Part shown: positions 6,109 through 6,715 of the stretch, in pieces
How the letters are laid out: each line of letters begins with the position of its first letter
How positions within the stretch are numbered: position 1 is the first letter of the stretch
Assembly: GCA_024278645.1 (NCBI GenBank)
Contig: JAJRST010000191.1
Span: forward strand, 1 to 6,715
Length of the DNA stretch: 6,715 nucleotides
Reading direction: 5' to 3'
Source of the DNA: a bacterium
GTDB lineage: Bacteria; Zhuqueibacterota; Zhuqueibacteria; Residuimicrobiales; Krinioviventaceae
Notes under the pieces: model-generated
Told to the model about the DNA's origin: nothing
The model's database searches: none
Seen by the model: only the letters and a program-made list of their open reading frames with translations
Made by a program: the position numbers and the translations under genes

Positions 6109-6649
6109 ATGGCCGTCGCCGGGGAAAAAATTGTTTTTACCTACAACGACTTGTTGAACTGGGAAGAGGACAAATTCCGTCATGAACTGATATGGAGGGG
6201 GAGCATTTTATGACGACGTCGCTAAATCTATATCATCAAAAGATATCAATTATACTGGCGCGATACCTGTCCGCTTTCGTCGGAGAAATGGCCCTGGTGG
6301 AAGTGTTCACCGCCCCGACAGATGTTGTGTTTTCTGATACTGAAGTTCTCGTCCCCGACTTTTTGTTTGTCTCAAATAACCGGAAGTATATTTTAGAAGA
6401 AAGTTATGTTCATGGCGCTTCATATCTGTTCATCGAAATCCTGTCGCCCTCTGCATTACAAAAGTGACCAAATTCAAACGATATACTTATTTTGGCGTCC
6501 TGGAATACTGGATCGTTGATCCGGAAAAGCAGTTTATCGAGGTATACGATCTGCAGGAACAAAATCTCATCGCCGTCTTTACTTTTTAGCAGAGATTGAA
6601 TTCGCCGATGTTTAAGGATATTGGGTTGGAGGTGCGGAAGATTTTTTAA
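6109..6649 (+). pseudogene. Uma2 family pseudogene (two frameshifts and one internal stop)
   Basis: Full-length homology to the intact Uma2 gene at 649-1194 runs from ATG 6109 (MAVAGEKIVFTYNDLLNW) to TAA 6647-6649, but across three reading frames. A net two-base insertion near 6188-6192, within the codons for HELIEGE, shifts the frame and leads to TGA at 6213-6215. The second frame carries YHQKISII, LVPDFLFV and LFIEILSPS, then ends at TGA 6465-6467, where about 7 bases are lost relative to the intact gene. The third frame gives KFKRYTYFGVLEYWIVDP, an in-frame TAG at 6587-6589, and the remaining C-terminus. The copy is 541 bp against 546 bp, which fits +2 and -7. An ATG at 6210 behind GGAGGGGGAG could start a fragment of about 85 residues; I consider this unlikely to be functional. 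The copy is far more diverged than the other two Uma2 genes are from each other. Confidence 0.9.
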
Positions 6650-6715
6650 GGCAAGATTCATCAGATTGTCAAGCCTGCGGAGGCTGTCGAAAAAGTGATC
6701 GACGCCGGTCGTGCA

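Noticed and set aside
6192..6467. Apparent 91-codon gene beginning at ATG 6192
   Set aside because: This ATG is created by the frameshift in the Uma2 pseudogene. Homology continues on both sides in other frames, so it is a fragment, not a gene.
6650..6715. Frame open to the window edge after the pseudogene, and a small hairpin AGCCT-GCGG-AGGCT at 6672-6685
   Set aside because: Only 22 codons are visible, and the only usual start codon in frame is GTG 6695. The AGGCTGTCGAAAAAGT string looks more like a common intergenic repeat. Too little sequence to call a gene or a terminator.

Overview
The window looks like a chromosomal piece of an uncultivated bacterium of the FCB superphylum, of the candidate division KSB1 / Calditrichota / Ignavibacteria kind. 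The main clue is that both large proteins end in a roughly 80-90 residue tail built around YPNPFN, the signature of type IX secretion system (T9SS) type A sorting domains and their FlgD-like relatives. Several diverged Uma2-family nuclease paralogs and many intergenic palindromes fit the same kind of genome. The phylum call is an inference, since no rRNA or ribosomal gene is present.

Layout, all genes on the + strand. (1) 1-420: 3' part of a Uma2-family (PD-(D/E)XK fold, DUF820) gene, cut by the window edge. (2) 649-1194: a complete second Uma2 paralog, nearly identical to the first over its last 300 bp. (3) 1195-1842: a 650-bp gap with palindromic repeats and no convincing gene. (4) 1843-3720: a formylglycine-type sulfatase with a twin-arginine signal and a T9SS-type tail. 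(5) 3721-4094: a repeat-filled gap. (6) 4095-5993: a secreted alpha/beta-hydrolase esterase with a chitobiase-like N-terminal domain, an Fn3-like domain and a T9SS-type tail. (7) 6109-6649: a third Uma2 copy, now a pseudogene with two frameshifts and a nonsense codon. (8) 6650-6715: a short tail with no assignable gene.

Two repeat families cover most of the intergenic space. A 37-bp palindrome (arms AAAGTTGGGTCCCATCTT / AAGATGGAACCCAACTTT in the best copy) lies directly after the stop codons of both Uma2 genes and of the esterase. Its two good copies keep the fold through a compensatory base-pair change and share an unpaired position at the same place. A second, GC-rich family with ends of the type TCGCGATGACTTTT occurs in opposite orientations on the two sides of the sulfatase gene. 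A separate 55-bp inverted repeat containing two tandem 14-mers sits just upstream of the esterase ribosome binding site.

Functionally, the sulfatase and esterase look like two exported, probably surface-attached or released hydrolases that could remove sulfate and acyl groups from polysaccharides or other organic esters. The Uma2 genes are unrelated to that chemistry and seem to be spread with their own leader and palindrome. I see no clear, fully novel multi-gene system. The strongest unusual signals are the palindrome that tracks gene ends, the mosaic Uma2 pair, and a Tat signal combined with a T9SS-type tail on one sulfatase.
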